64,000 nt of DNA. It comes from Pseudoruminococcus massiliensis (GTDB lineage: Bacteria > Bacillota > Clostridia > Oscillospirales > Acutalibacteraceae). The stretch spans positions 124,001-188,000 of the forward strand of contig NZ_OLMR01000003.1 in the NCBI RefSeq assembly GCF_900291955.1, written 5' to 3'. Below the pieces are notes generated by a model. It worked only from the letters and a program-made list of their open reading frames with translations, searched no databases and was not told the origin of the DNA. Below are positions 1-9,376 of this stretch, one piece after another. The translations under genes and the position numbers were made by a program. Positions within the stretch are counted from its first letter, which is position 1. Each line of letters starts with the position of its first letter.

Positions 1-1729
1 TATGAAGTGGCATTCCATAATTATCCACATCTACTGCAATAAAACTTATTCTTGCCCAACCTGCTTTTTTGCTATTAAGGTCCATACTTAATATGCTTTT
101 GTTTTTCATACGCTCTCTAAGTGTATGAAGATTTGTGAATTTTCTTACATCTTTAATAAAGTCATCACTAACATCCAAATTTAACCACATATTAATAGTT
201 TCTTGTGCATTACCGTTCTTTGGTATATACTCTTCAAGATAATCTACACTTATAATCTGTTCATATGTATCATTTATAAGGTCTATATAGTAATTGCAGT
301 AATATATATCATTCATAGCTTCTATTATTGCAAGCCTTTTCTGTTCGGATTCTATGCTTTTTTGGAGTTCTTTTTTAGTATATAAAAGTTCGAGTTTCCT
401 TCTTTCTTCCTCTTTATGTGCTGCTGTTGTGTCTGTTGCAATAACTATTGCTTCAATGTGATTATTATACTCATTTTTAGAAAGTAAAGCTAATAATCTT
501 ATAAAAACATCTCTATTACAGTCGTAATATTCTGTTTCTATATTTGTAACTCCAATCTCAAAATGCTTAATAAGCAAATCTACTGTAAGATGTTTATTCA
601 TATTTTCATTTAGAAATTTAGGCTTTTGAATAGCAATCCAATTTTCAACCAATTTATTATAAGAAACTGGTGCAGTTAAGCCTAACTCATTTAATAGATG
701 CCTATTATTTCTTGTGTAAATTTCAGAATCTATAATTCCTTCCGTAACATCAAATTTAAAGGAAAACTCACAGTTATTAACAAGTGCATCACGATATTGC
801 TTTCGTTCTGTATGAAGCTTCTCGCTAAGTTCTGCAAAACGAGTTATATCAAGAACAGAACTTAAAATAAATCTCTGTCCACTATCAAATTTTAAAAGCT
901 TTGTGACCACACTTATAACATTTATATCGCCTTTTGAATTTTTAGATTTAAGGGTATAGGTAACTTCATCACCACAATTTTTAAGATTTTTTATTACTTG
1001 ATTTACAATACCTTTATCCTCATTTAGAATTTTTGTTTGTAAAAATTCTAAAAAAGAACCCATTAAATTTTCGTCATCGCAATCAAAAATACGCTTTGCT
1101 TTATCGTTTATTATTAAAAGTCTACGCTCTGGTACTGTATATGCGACAATACCGCAATTTAAAAGACTTACTATTTGATTTTGCATTGTAATAAGTTCTT
1201 CGTTTTTTTCTTTCAATTCTTGATTTTTTTGATATTGCATAAGAGCAATTACTCCATCGGTATTAACCATGACATTTTTTAATAAATGTCCTACTTTTTT
1301 TAGTGCATGGCATTCTTCATCTGACCAATTACTTCTATGAGTACACCAAATTCCTATTGAATAATAATAATTTTCACTACGAATAAACGCATAATCAAGT
1401 ATGCATTTCCGCTCACAATCTGTTTCTATATTATACACACACAAACTATCTTTCCCATATCTATCTAATGATGTGCCTATGAGGTTATGATTAATTGGAA
1501 ATTTCCTTTTGCTCATATTATACTTAGAGTTTTTTGCATCAAAATAAGGATAGAAAAATGTATCTTTATTCATATCTGCAAAAGCTATATATGCTGAATC
1601 AACATTAAATTTTGTACTAATTGCTGTAAGCAATTCAATAAAATCGTTATTTAATGGATTTCCTTTTTCTAAAATAGCATTAAAAAATTTTTTTATATCG
1701 TTATCTATTCGTGTTTTAAAGAGTTTCAT
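1..1729 (-). CDS. PAS-type sensor protein, C-terminal part missing at window edge
   Basis: Continuous open frame of 576 codons from ATG at 1729 running off the window at base 1. A probable GAF-like N-terminal region (about residues 30-160) contains the segments FAFIRSENYYYSIGIW-like and CTHRSNWSDEE. A short coiled coil around EKNEELITMQNQI follows, then two or three PAS-like regions (FILSSVLDITRFAEL; later WARISFIAVDVDNYG). The last visible segment resembles the PAS sheet that commonly precedes a GGDEF domain in clostridial signalling proteins, but no GGDEF is inside the window, so a diguanylate cyclase role is inference. No membrane segment is visible, suggesting a cytoplasmic sensor. A weak GGGTG Shine-Dalgarno precedes the start. 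Divergently oriented from typA. Confidence 0.7.
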   Translation of the reverse strand, partial: MKLFKTRIDNDIKKFFNAILEKGNPLNNDFIELLTAISTKFNVDSAYIAFADMNKDTFFYPYFDAKNSKYNMSKRKFPINHNLIGTSLDRYGKDSLCVYNIETDCERKCILDYAFIRSENYYYSIGIWCTHRSNWSDEECHALKKVGHLLKNVMVNTDGVIALMQYQKNQELKEKNEELITMQNQIVSLLNCGIVAYTVPERRLLIINDKAKRIFDCDDENLMGSFLEFLQTKILNEDKGIVNQVIKNLKNCGDEVTYTLKSKNSKGDINVISVVTKLLKFDSGQRFILSSVLDITRFAELSEKLHTERKQYRDALVNNCEFSFKFDVTEGIIDSEIYTRNNRHLLNELGLTAPVSYNKLVENWIAIQKPKFLNENMNKHLTVDLLIKHFEIGVTNIETEYYDCNRDVFIRLLALLSKNEYNNHIEAIVIATDTTAAHKEEERRKLELLYTKKELQKSIESEQKRLAIIEAMNDIYYCNYYIDLINDTYEQIISVDYLEEYIPKNGNAQETINMWLNLDVSDDFIKDVRKFTNLHTLRERMKNKSILSMDLNSKKAGWARISFIAVDVDNYGMPLH

Positions 1730-1907
1730 AATATACACCCAAATTCAAATTTAAATATACAATCATTATATCACAGTCGCACAAAAATTCATAGTACTAA
1801 ATATAGTATTTTTGATATACTCATTCAAAGCTTTGATTTTGTACAGATTTTATCAAATTATTATGCTATATTTCTGCATAAATCTAAAAAATATCCCGAA
1901 ATAATAA

Positions 1908-1936
1908 TTGCAAGAGCCTTTACCATATGATATAAT
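1908..1936 (+). promoter_or_regulatory. SigA-type promoter of typA
   Basis: TTGCAA at 1908-1913 and TATAAT at 1931-1936, separated by 17 bases, about 40 bases upstream of the typA start. Fits a vegetative promoter by sequence alone. Confidence 0.65.
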
Positions 1937-1978
1937 AAATTGTTGATAATATAACTAAGTAAAAAGAGGGATTCTGAA

Positions 1979-3796
1979 ATGGATACAAGAGAGAATTTAA
2001 GAAACATTGCTATTATTGCCCATGTTGATCACGGTAAAACTACACTCGTTGACCAGCTTCTTCTTCAAAGTGGTGTATTCAGAGCTAACGAGGCTGTTGA
2101 AGATAGAGTTATGGACTCTAATGACCTTGAGCGTGAAAGAGGAATTACAATTCTTTCTAAAAATACTGCTGTTATGTATAATAACACTAAAATAAATATA
2201 GTTGACACCCCAGGACACGCAGACTTCGGTGGCGAGGTTGAGCGTATTCTTATGATGGTTGATGGTGTTCTCTTGCTTGTCGATGCATTTGAGGGCTGTA
2301 TGCCACAAACAAGATTTGTTCTTAAAAAGGCTCTTGGTTTAGGCAAAAAACCTCTTGTAGTTGTTAATAAAATTGACAGACCTGGTGCGAGACCAGAAGA
2401 AGTCGTTGACGAAGTTCTCGACCTCTTTATTGAGCTTGGTGCTGATGAAGACCAGCTTGAATTCCCAGTCGTCTACGCATCAGGCAGAGATGGCTATGCA
2501 ACGCTAGATCCACACAAAAAGGGTACTGATATGAAACCTCTCTTTGAGAAAATTATATCTGAAATTCCTGCGCCAACAGGTGAAATGAACGCACCTTTAC
2601 AGATTTTGTTCTCAAACATTGACTATGATGAGTATGTTGGTAGAATCGGTATTGGCCGTGTTGAAAGAGGTAGCGTTAATGTTGGACAACAGATTGTACT
2701 TTGCAGAAATGATGGCACAACTAAAAATGCTAAGGTTACAAAGCTTTATCAGTTTGAGGGTCTTAAAAGAGTTGAAGCTCAGACAGCAGAGCTTGGCGAT
2801 TTGATTGCTGTTTCAGGTATTCCTGACCTCAATATCGGTGAAACAGCTTGCTCCCCTGACTGCATCGACCCACTTCCATTTGTTAAGATTGACGAGCCAA
2901 CCGTTTCTATGATGTTTATGGTTAATAACAGCCCATTTGCAGGTCGTGAAGGTAAGTTTGTTACATCAAGAAATATTCGTGACAGACTCTTCAAAGAAGT
3001 CGAAACAAATGTTGCTATGCGTGTAGAAGAAACTGATTCTGCTGATACATTCAGAGTTTCTGGTCGTGGTGAACTTCATCTTTCTATCCTTATCGAACAG
3101 ATGAGAAGACAAAACTATGAATTCCAGGTTTCCCGTCCAAAGGTTATTTATAAGACCATTGACGGCAAACTTTGCGAGCCTATGGAACTTCTTATGATTG
3201 AAGTACCAGACAACTATGTTGGTGCTATTATGGAAAAGCTTGGTACTCGTAAAGCTGAACTTCTTAATATGGGTACCCGTGAATCAGGCACAACTCATCT
3301 CGAATTTAGAATCCCGTCAAGAGGTCTTATGGGTTACAGACCGGAATTCCTTACAGATACAAACGGTAATGGTATAATGAACCATATCTTTGACGGCTAT
3401 GAGGAATATAAGGGTGACATTCAGCAAAGAGCTCAAGGTTCTCTTATTGCTCACGAAACAGGTACTACAACAGGTTATGGCTTATTTGCTGCTCAGGATA
3501 GAGGCCGTTTGTTTGTTGGGCCTGGTGTTGATGTTTACGAGGGTATGATTGTTGGAGCAAGCCCTAAGAGCGATGATATTGTTGTTAATGTCTGCAAGAA
3601 AAAGCATATCACAAATACTCGTGCTTCTGGTTCTGATGACGCACTTAAACTTACACCACCTACAATTCTCAGCCTTGAGCAGTCACTTGAATTTATTACT
3701 GACGATGAGCTTGTAGAAGTAACGCCAAAATCTATCAGAATGCGAAAAACAATTCTCAATAAAGAGCAGAGAATGAAAAAAGCAAGCAAAGGCTGA
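1979..3796 (+). CDS. typA: Translational GTPase TypA/BipA
   Basis: Ribosome-binding GTPase of the EF-G/LepA superfamily, implicated in ribosome assembly and stress or cold growth. 605 residues, the usual full length. The P-loop AHVDHGKTTL (residues 14-23), the RGITI switch I, DTPGHADFGGEVER (G3) and NKID (G4) are all present. The C-terminal half carries the BipA-specific GLMGYRPEFLTDTNGNG and QDRGRLFVGPG signatures. ATG at 1979 follows an AGAGGG Shine-Dalgarno. The exonuclease gene starts 8 bases after the stop, so the two are probably cotranscribed. Codon usage is richer in C/G at third positions than in the accessory genes, as expected of a well-expressed gene. Confidence 0.97.
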   Translation: MDTRENLRNIAIIAHVDHGKTTLVDQLLLQSGVFRANEAVEDRVMDSNDLERERGITILSKNTAVMYNNTKINIVDTPGHADFGGEVERILMMVDGVLLLVDAFEGCMPQTRFVLKKALGLGKKPLVVVNKIDRPGARPEEVVDEVLDLFIELGADEDQLEFPVVYASGRDGYATLDPHKKGTDMKPLFEKIISEIPAPTGEMNAPLQILFSNIDYDEYVGRIGIGRVERGSVNVGQQIVLCRNDGTTKNAKVTKLYQFEGLKRVEAQTAELGDLIAVSGIPDLNIGETACSPDCIDPLPFVKIDEPTVSMMFMVNNSPFAGREGKFVTSRNIRDRLFKEVETNVAMRVEETDSADTFRVSGRGELHLSILIEQMRRQNYEFQVSRPKVIYKTIDGKLCEPMELLMIEVPDNYVGAIMEKLGTRKAELLNMGTRESGTTHLEFRIPSRGLMGYRPEFLTDTNGNGIMNHIFDGYEEYKGDIQQRAQGSLIAHETGTTTGYGLFAAQDRGRLFVGPGVDVYEGMIVGASPKSDDIVVNVCKKKHITNTRASGSDDALKLTPPTILSLEQSLEFITDDELVEVTPKSIRMRKTILNKEQRMKKASKG

Positions 3797-3804
3797 TAAA
3801 CTAA

Positions 3805-4701
3805 ATGAACTTCGTCATATTGGATTTGGAATGGAATCCGAGTTATAGCAAAAAACTTAAGGGTTTTATAAATGAAATAATTGAATTCGGTGCTATTAAG
3901 GTTAATTCGGATTTAGAGATAATTGATACTTTTTCTGCCCTTGTAAGACCTCAAATTGGTAAAAAGCTAAATGAAAAGATTACTACACTCACACATATAA
4001 CTGATGAAGATGTAGAAAATGGCTGTACTTACACTCACGCATTAAGTGGTTTCAGAAAATTTCTTGGCGATTCAGTGCTGATGACTTGGGGCATTACTGA
4101 CATTTATGTTCTCATGGAAAATACAAAATATTTTCTTCAAGATGATAGATTGTATTTTATAGATAACTATACAAATCTTCAGGATTATTGTGAGGATATG
4201 CTAATACAAAAGAACATAAAAAACAATGAAAAAAGTGCAGGTAAGCAAATGGGCTTAACTACAGCCACAGAACTTTTAGAAATAAGCTTAGATAATATTT
4301 CTCATCATAGAGCTTTAGACGATAGCATAATTGCCTATGAGTGCTTTAAGAATTTATATTCCTACCCTATCTTACTTTCTCATATACAAAAATTTAATGA
4401 TGAGTTTTATCGTAAGCTTACATTTAAAAATACTATTCTTTGTGACCTCAATAACCCTCTTATTGATAAAAAAGAAATGTATTTTACTTGTCCTTGCGGT
4501 TATAGAGCTAAACGAAAAAAGCCATGGAAATTTTCGTGTAAATCATTTATTGCACCTTTCGCTTGTAAGCATTGCGGAAATACATTTATGGGACGAATAC
4601 AATTCAAATTAAAATATGATGGTGTGCATATTATTAAGAAAATATTTAAACCTATAAATAAAGAAAATACCGATACACAAAAAGTTACTGCTGAAAAATA
4701 A
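3805..4701 (+). CDS. DEDDh-type 3'-5' exonuclease (KapD/DnaQ-like) with zinc-ribbon tail
   Basis: 298 residues. Exonuclease III motif VILDLEWNP (D and E of DEDDh) lies at the N-terminus, then a WGITDIYVL motif II and HHRALDDSI motif III (H and D) near residue 165. This pattern predicts a two-metal 3'-5' exonuclease acting on RNA or single-stranded DNA. The C-terminal ~60 residues hold paired cysteines (CPCGYRAKRKK and CKHCG), which suggests a zinc-binding nucleic-acid contact not found in minimal DnaQ domains. Cotranscribed with typA. Substrate unknown; other DnaQ-superfamily roles are possible. Confidence 0.85.
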   Translation: MNFVILDLEWNPSYSKKLKGFINEIIEFGAIKVNSDLEIIDTFSALVRPQIGKKLNEKITTLTHITDEDVENGCTYTHALSGFRKFLGDSVLMTWGITDIYVLMENTKYFLQDDRLYFIDNYTNLQDYCEDMLIQKNIKNNEKSAGKQMGLTTATELLEISLDNISHHRALDDSIIAYECFKNLYSYPILLSHIQKFNDEFYRKLTFKNTILCDLNNPLIDKKEMYFTCPCGYRAKRKKPWKFSCKSFIAPFACKHCGNTFMGRIQFKLKYDGVHIIKKIFKPINKENTDTQKVTAEK

Positions 4702-4703
4702 TT

Positions 4704-4767
4704 AAAACCTCCTAAGATATTCTATTGTCCATTTTTTACGGACTTGTTCAAATTCTTAGGAGGTTTT
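4704..4767. terminator. Hairpin after the exonuclease gene, with an inserted conserved loop
   Basis: Perfect 14-base arms (4704-4717 and 4754-4767, AAAACCTCCTAAGA and its complement) flank a 36-base loop that contains copy 1 of an intergenic repeat (4722-4752). Probably a terminator; the loop is unusually long because of the repeat. Confidence 0.6.
4722..4752 (+). repeat. Intergenic repeat A, copy 1
   Basis: 31-base element starting CTATTGTCCATTTTTTACGG and ending CTTGTTCAAA. It matches 11081-11111 at all but two positions. It contains its own small hairpin (GTCC / GGAC). Confidence 0.7.
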
Positions 4768-4872
4768 AATTTACTTTTTAGGCATAAAGTTCTATATATT
4801 TTTTATAATTTGTAATCAAATTCTGAATAATATCACCAAAATGCAATATCCTATGATTAAGGAGGTAATTTT

Positions 4873-5070
4873 ATGGCTATAATACCTTGCAGTGATAATT
4901 GTATTTATCAAATTGACGGATATTGTCATCTCGAACTATCGTCTTTTGTTACGAACAATACAAAAGATTCTTGTATATATAAAATTTGTCCTGATAATAA
5001 TTTAAATTCAAGAACAGATTGCGCCAAAGGCTTCACGAACAGTGCTGACACCAATAACATTAATATTTAA
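4873..5070 (+). CDS. Small cysteine-rich protein
   Basis: 65 residues with an excellent AAGGAGG Shine-Dalgarno seven bases before ATG. Six cysteines occur, four of them in CSDNCIYQIDGYC and SCIYKIC. Small clostridial proteins of this pattern are often labelled hydroxymyristoyl-ACP dehydratase, which the length makes impossible. Metal binding is plausible but unproven. The last 60 bases overlap the 3' end of radA on the opposite strand, so the two genes converge. The tail after the last CxxxC region may be extended by that overlap. Confidence 0.6.
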   Translation: MAIIPCSDNCIYQIDGYCHLELSSFVTNNTKDSCIYKICPDNNLNSRTDCAKGFTNSADTNNINI

Positions 5071-6387
5071 ATCCTTTGAAAGTTTTATAGAATCAAGGTT
5101 ATGTTTAGGTACGATACACTTTTTAAAGCCAAGCCTTGCCGCCTCTTTTACACGCTCTTCAGCGTGTGATACTGAACGAATCTCCCCGGCAAGTCCAATT
5201 TCTCCGAATGCAAGCATATCATCAGGAATAACTATATCCTTCAAGCTACTTACCAATGCCATAGAAACAGCTAAATCTGCTGCTGGCTCATCAAGTCTTA
5301 ATCCACCAACAACATTTATATATGTGTCAAGATTTGCAAAATAGAATCCCGCTCTCTTTTCAAGCACAGCAAGCAAGAGTGACATTCTGTTATAATCAAA
5401 ACCTGTACTCATTCTTCTTGGATTACCGAAACCCGTTGTTGTGGCTAAGCCTTGAATTTCTGCAAGAATCGGGCGAGAACCCTCCATAACACAAGCAACA
5501 CAAGTTCCAGAAACATTTTTAGGTCTGCCTGAAAGCAGCATAAGCGATGGATTTTCAACTTCGGAGAGTCCCCTATCTCCCATACTAAAGACACCTATTT
5601 CGTTAGTTGAGCCATAACGATTTTTTACAGCTCTAAGAATACGATATGACATCTGCTTATCGCCCTCAAAATAGAGAACTGCATCAACAATATGTTCAAG
5701 AACCTTAGGTCCTGCTATGGCACCGTCTTTATTCACATGACCAACTATAATCACAGGAATATCAAGAGTCTTAGCTGTTCGCATAAGAATATTAGTACAC
5801 TCTCTTACCTGTGTAACACTTCCAGGAGATGAACTTAGCTCTGTAAAATTCATAGTTTGTATTGAATCTATCATTACAAGGTCAGGCTTTTCCGAGCGAA
5901 TATATTCAGCGGCAACTTCTACATCAGTTTCAGTCAGAACATAAAGATTATCGCTATCAACATTAAGACGCATAGCACGAAGCTTAATTTGTCTTCGTGA
6001 TTCTTCACCCGAAATATATAGTATCTTTAACATTCTGCCAAGATGATTACATATTTGCAAAAGAATGGTCGATTTACCTATGCCAGGGTCACCACCAAGC
6101 AAAACAAGAGACCCCTTTACAATTCCTCCACCAAGAACTCTGTCAAGCTCTTTTGAGCCTGTAAAATATCTCTGCTCATCATCTGTTGAAATCTCATTTA
6201 TCCTCAAAGGCTTAGAATATGACGAAGACATACGCTTTTCAGGCTTAACTACACCAGATTTAGTAGTTTCACGAATTTCTTCATTAAGGGTATTCCATTC
6301 ACCGCAAGATGGGCATTTTCCAAGCCATTTTGCAGTTTCATAGCCACATTCCGAGCAAACATATAAGCTTTTAACTTTTCCTGCCAA
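5008..6387 (-). CDS. radA: DNA repair protein RadA
   Basis: RecA-like ATPase that promotes branch migration of recombination intermediates. It has an N-terminal zinc finger (CSECGYETAKWLGKCPSC), Walker A GGDPGIGKST, the RadA-specific KNRYGSTNEIGVF motif and a C-terminal Lon-protease-like domain (GLRLDEPAADLAVSMAL). I chose TTG at 6387: it follows AAGGTGAT, a perfect anti-16S match, and gives the family-typical short N-terminus MAGKVKSLYVC; a GTG at 6396 lies inside that Shine-Dalgarno. The cwlD stop is 15 bases upstream (7 bases from the GTG), so the gene is probably transcribed with cwlD and the DUF4317 gene. Confidence 0.95.
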   Translation of the reverse strand: MAGKVKSLYVCSECGYETAKWLGKCPSCGEWNTLNEEIRETTKSGVVKPEKRMSSSYSKPLRINEISTDDEQRYFTGSKELDRVLGGGIVKGSLVLLGGDPGIGKSTILLQICNHLGRMLKILYISGEESRRQIKLRAMRLNVDSDNLYVLTETDVEVAAEYIRSEKPDLVMIDSIQTMNFTELSSSPGSVTQVRECTNILMRTAKTLDIPVIIVGHVNKDGAIAGPKVLEHIVDAVLYFEGDKQMSYRILRAVKNRYGSTNEIGVFSMGDRGLSEVENPSLMLLSGRPKNVSGTCVACVMEGSRPILAEIQGLATTTGFGNPRRMSTGFDYNRMSLLLAVLEKRAGFYFANLDTYINVVGGLRLDEPAADLAVSMALVSSLKDIVIPDDMLAFGEIGLAGEIRSVSHAEERVKEAARLGFKKCIVPKHNLDSIKLSKDLNINVIGVSTVREAFGAICS

Positions 6388-6402
6388 ATTTATCACCTTA
6401 AC

Positions 6403-7119
6403 TTAGTTTTTATTTTTATATTCCAATATTCCGCAACATATCGCAAAAGCTATTTTACTTTGATATTCCTCATTTGAAAGATTTTTAGCTTCTTCCTCAT
6501 TTGAAATAAAACCACACTCAACAATTACTGCTGGCACAGTCGCCTTATTTAATAAGTAAATATCACTTCCGCCCTTTTTAAGCTCTCGCTTGTTTTCTGG
6601 TTGAATCAATCCAGTAATAGACTTGCGAATATTTTCTGCAAGAATCTGACTTTTATCGTTATTAGCTGAATAAAACATCTGAGCACCACTATACTTACTC
6701 TGTTCAAATTTATTTTGATGTATACTTACAAGAATATTCTTTTTATTATTATTTACGATTTTCACACGATTTTTCAAATCAGAAACTTTTCTTTCTCGAA
6801 TAGTTCCTGAGGCTGTGTCATATATAGAAACATCGCTTTCACGAATCATCTTAACTTCTATTCCAGAAGCTTTGAGCATATCTCTGAGTTTCAAGGCGAT
6901 TTCAAGGTTTATATCCTTTTCAAGAACAGAATTTGCCACAGCTCCGCTATCCTCACCGCCATGACCCGCATCAATAACCACGATTAGCTCTTTTTCAGAA
7001 ATCTCTGCAGAAACTGCTTCATCAGCAACCTTTTCAAACGCATTGAAAACAAGGAACACAAACAAAAATATTCCTATTAAAGTTGACGAATAAATCAAAT
7101 ACGCTTTTAACTTTTCCAA
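6403..7119 (-). CDS. cwlD: N-acetylmuramoyl-L-alanine amidase, CwlD-like
   Basis: Zinc amidase (Amidase_3) that removes the stem peptide from muramic acid; CwlD of spore formers acts in making muramic-delta-lactam of cortex. 238 residues: one N-terminal membrane anchor (about residues 7-27), then VVIDAGHGGEDSGA (zinc His), a Glu in EKDINLEIALKL, the SIHQNKF His, and VIVECGFISNEEEA (catalytic Glu). Length and single anchor match CwlD rather than multidomain autolysins. The start is TTG at 7119, five bases after GGGGTGAT. Located between radA and DUF4317 on the same strand. Confidence 0.85.
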   Translation of the reverse strand: MEKLKAYLIYSSTLIGIFLFVFLVFNAFEKVADEAVSAEISEKELIVVIDAGHGGEDSGAVANSVLEKDINLEIALKLRDMLKASGIEVKMIRESDVSIYDTASGTIRERKVSDLKNRVKIVNNNKKNILVSIHQNKFEQSKYSGAQMFYSANNDKSQILAENIRKSITGLIQPENKRELKKGGSDIYLLNKATVPAVIVECGFISNEEEAKNLSNEEYQSKIAFAICCGILEYKNKN

Positions 7120-7183
7120 GCTTAATCACCCCTTTGTAATATTTATGCTAAGGGGGGCTTGTATAGAAGTGCATATTTTAAAT

Positions 7184-8344
7184 TTATTCAGTTTCTACAT
7201 TATCTGTATTCTTTTCATCAAAGTGGATATTAACTCCGTTTACTTCTACTCCACCTTCTGCACGAATCATTATGTACTTTGTGCCATCTATAATCTTTGT
7301 TTCAATAAGATGACTTCTATCTGGGCTAACTTGAATTTTAACATCAGCTGTCTTTATTTCAAAATGTTTGGTGTCTACAATATTGGTTGGTGTTATCTGA
7401 GCCTCTTCGCCAAAACTTTCATCAAACTTTTCTTCAAAAGCCTCTATATGTTCAGGTGACGCACCACAAGCCTTGAATACATCTTTAATTGTACTTTTTG
7501 TAAGCACAAGTGGCTCTTCTTTTTTATACTCCTTATGTTCATCAACCATTTCAGTAAAGGTTGTGTGAACCGCTTGCATAAAATCAAAACTACAATCTTC
7601 CTCAACTGATTCAGCAATAACATTTTGAAAGGTTTCCATCTGAATAGTTGCGGGCATAGGCGGTTCAGTATGAAAAATTGCGTCTGTAAAATCATTATGA
7701 CTTTCACTTGTATTTTTAGTATAGTAAAGTGCATTATAAATATTAGCACTTCTATCATCAAATGCAGGAAACATAAAGCCAAGTTCAGGAGCAGAAACTA
7801 CATAATCCTGTCTTATATTTCTGAATTCATTTTCGCTTGCATAAAAACCAAGTGCAGATTTTATTTGTTTAACAGGACAAATACTGCAAAGATAATAAGC
7901 AAATATTTCATCAGATTCGTCCTCTTTGCCAAAACCATCCTTTCTGATAACAGGTATATCATATTTATCAAAGGCGAGTAATATAAGATAATTACCATCA
8001 AACTTAATTGTCTTTATGATTTTTTCATATAACTGTTGAACTAAATCATCATTTTCAAGTTCAGTTTCACGCAAATCCATAAGTAATTTATGTTCTTCAC
8101 TGTCACAAACCTGTTGAGTGGTAAATTCTATATCAATAAGATTTTTACCTATTGAACCTGAAAGAGTTCTTTTGATAATTTTAAGCAGAGATTCGCTGTC
8201 AGCCTCCGACATAAGAGAAAGCGACTGATCAAATTCTGAAATAATCTCTCCCTTTTCATTTACATAACAACCACGAATTTTCTGTATATTACTTTTATCA
8301 TGACGAAATCTTCTTCTGATTTCTGAAATTTCTTTTTCGTTCAT
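7184..8344 (-). CDS. DUF4317 family protein
   Basis: 386 residues from ATG at 8344, which is preceded by AAGGAAG; an upstream in-frame start at 8398 would add a hydrophobic stretch with no good binding site. The start EKEISEIRRRFRHDKSNI is the hallmark of DUF4317, a cytoplasmic Firmicutes family of unknown function. Acidic overall, no membrane segment, no recognisable catalytic motif. Same strand as cwlD and radA with a 64-base gap. Confidence 0.85.
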   Translation of the reverse strand: MNEKEISEIRRRFRHDKSNIQKIRGCYVNEKGEIISEFDQSLSLMSEADSESLLKIIKRTLSGSIGKNLIDIEFTTQQVCDSEEHKLLMDLRETELENDDLVQQLYEKIIKTIKFDGNYLILLAFDKYDIPVIRKDGFGKEDESDEIFAYYLCSICPVKQIKSALGFYASENEFRNIRQDYVVSAPELGFMFPAFDDRSANIYNALYYTKNTSESHNDFTDAIFHTEPPMPATIQMETFQNVIAESVEEDCSFDFMQAVHTTFTEMVDEHKEYKKEEPLVLTKSTIKDVFKACGASPEHIEAFEEKFDESFGEEAQITPTNIVDTKHFEIKTADVKIQVSPDRSHLIETKIIDGTKYIMIRAEGGVEVNGVNIHFDEKNTDNVETE

Positions 8345-8432
8345 TACTCTATTCTTCCTTTTTATGTATAATAATATTATTATAACAAAAATCAGCACCG
8401 AAAAACAATAGATATACTGAATTTCATAGCTA

Positions 8433-8460
8433 TTGATTTTTATTTGAAAGGTGATATAAT
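8433..8460 (+). promoter_or_regulatory. Promoter of mscS-coaX
   Basis: TTGATT at 8433-8438, 16-base spacer, TATAAT at 8455-8460; ATG of mscS follows 38 bases later behind AAAGGAG. Confidence 0.6.
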
Positions 8461-8497
8461 TTTTATGTTCAGTTAAAATAATGAAAGGAGATATTAT

Positions 8498-9376
8498 ATG
8501 AATTTTCTTGATAATACCATATCAGAGGAAAACATAGAACAACAACTAAGTCAGCTTGATAAGTGGTTACACGCCGCAGGCGATTGGATACTTGCTTTTT
8601 TACCAAAGCTTATAACTTCAATAATCATTGTAGGTGTAGGCTTTTTATTAGCAAAGTACATAACTAAGCTTATTATGAAAACAATGAAAAAAGGCAAGGT
8701 TGAGCCAACTGTAAAATCATTCTTAGGCTCTATGATAAGTGTTGTTTTAAAAATTCTTATAATAATTTGTGCTTTAGGTACTCTCGGAATTGATATGACC
8801 TCTATTATAACTGTTATAGGCACTGCTACTGTTGCGATAGGTCTTGCCCTAAAAGATAGTATGGCAAATATTGCGAGTGGCGTTCTTATTATTATAAACA
8901 AGCCTTTCAAAGTTGGCGATTACCTTTCAACAGAGGGTTTAGAAGGTACTGTACATAAAATCGAAATGATGTATACCACTTTGATTTCCTTTGACGGAAA
9001 AGAAATTATACTTCCAAATTCTCGTGTAACCTCAAATAATGTAATAAATTATAATGTTGAAGGTTGTCGTAGACTTGATTTGCCATTTTCTATTTCCTAT
9101 AATGATAGCATTGTTGAAGCAAGAGATGCCATTATGGAAATAATAAATTCAGATAATAGGATTCTTTCTGAACCTGAACCTCCTGTTGTAGGTGTAGATA
9201 GTCACGGCGAGAGCGGAATAAATCTTATTGTAAAGGTTTGGTGTCGTCCAGAAGATTACTGGGCATTGCGATATTATATCCCTGAAAAAGTCAAATATTC
9301 ATTTGATGAGCGTAAAATTACCATTCCATATAACAGACTTGAAGTCGATATTTTAGAAAAAGGAAATGAAAAATAA
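8498..9376 (+). CDS. mscS: Small-conductance mechanosensitive channel, MscS family
   Basis: 292 residues, the usual MscS size. Three membrane segments lie at about residues 28-50, 75-97 and 100-130. The pore-lining TM3 is glycine/alanine rich (TATVAIGLALKDSMANIASG), followed by the beta-domain signature FKVGDYL and the ILPNSRVTSNNVINY region. It releases solutes during osmotic downshock. The stop codon overlaps the coaX start (TAATG), indicating translational coupling. Confidence 0.93.
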   Translation: MNFLDNTISEENIEQQLSQLDKWLHAAGDWILAFLPKLITSIIIVGVGFLLAKYITKLIMKTMKKGKVEPTVKSFLGSMISVVLKILIIICALGTLGIDMTSIITVIGTATVAIGLALKDSMANIASGVLIIINKPFKVGDYLSTEGLEGTVHKIEMMYTTLISFDGKEIILPNSRVTSNNVINYNVEGCRRLDLPFSISYNDSIVEARDAIMEIINSDNRILSEPEPPVVGVDSHGESGINLIVKVWCRPEDYWALRYYIPEKVKYSFDERKITIPYNRLEVDILEKGNEK

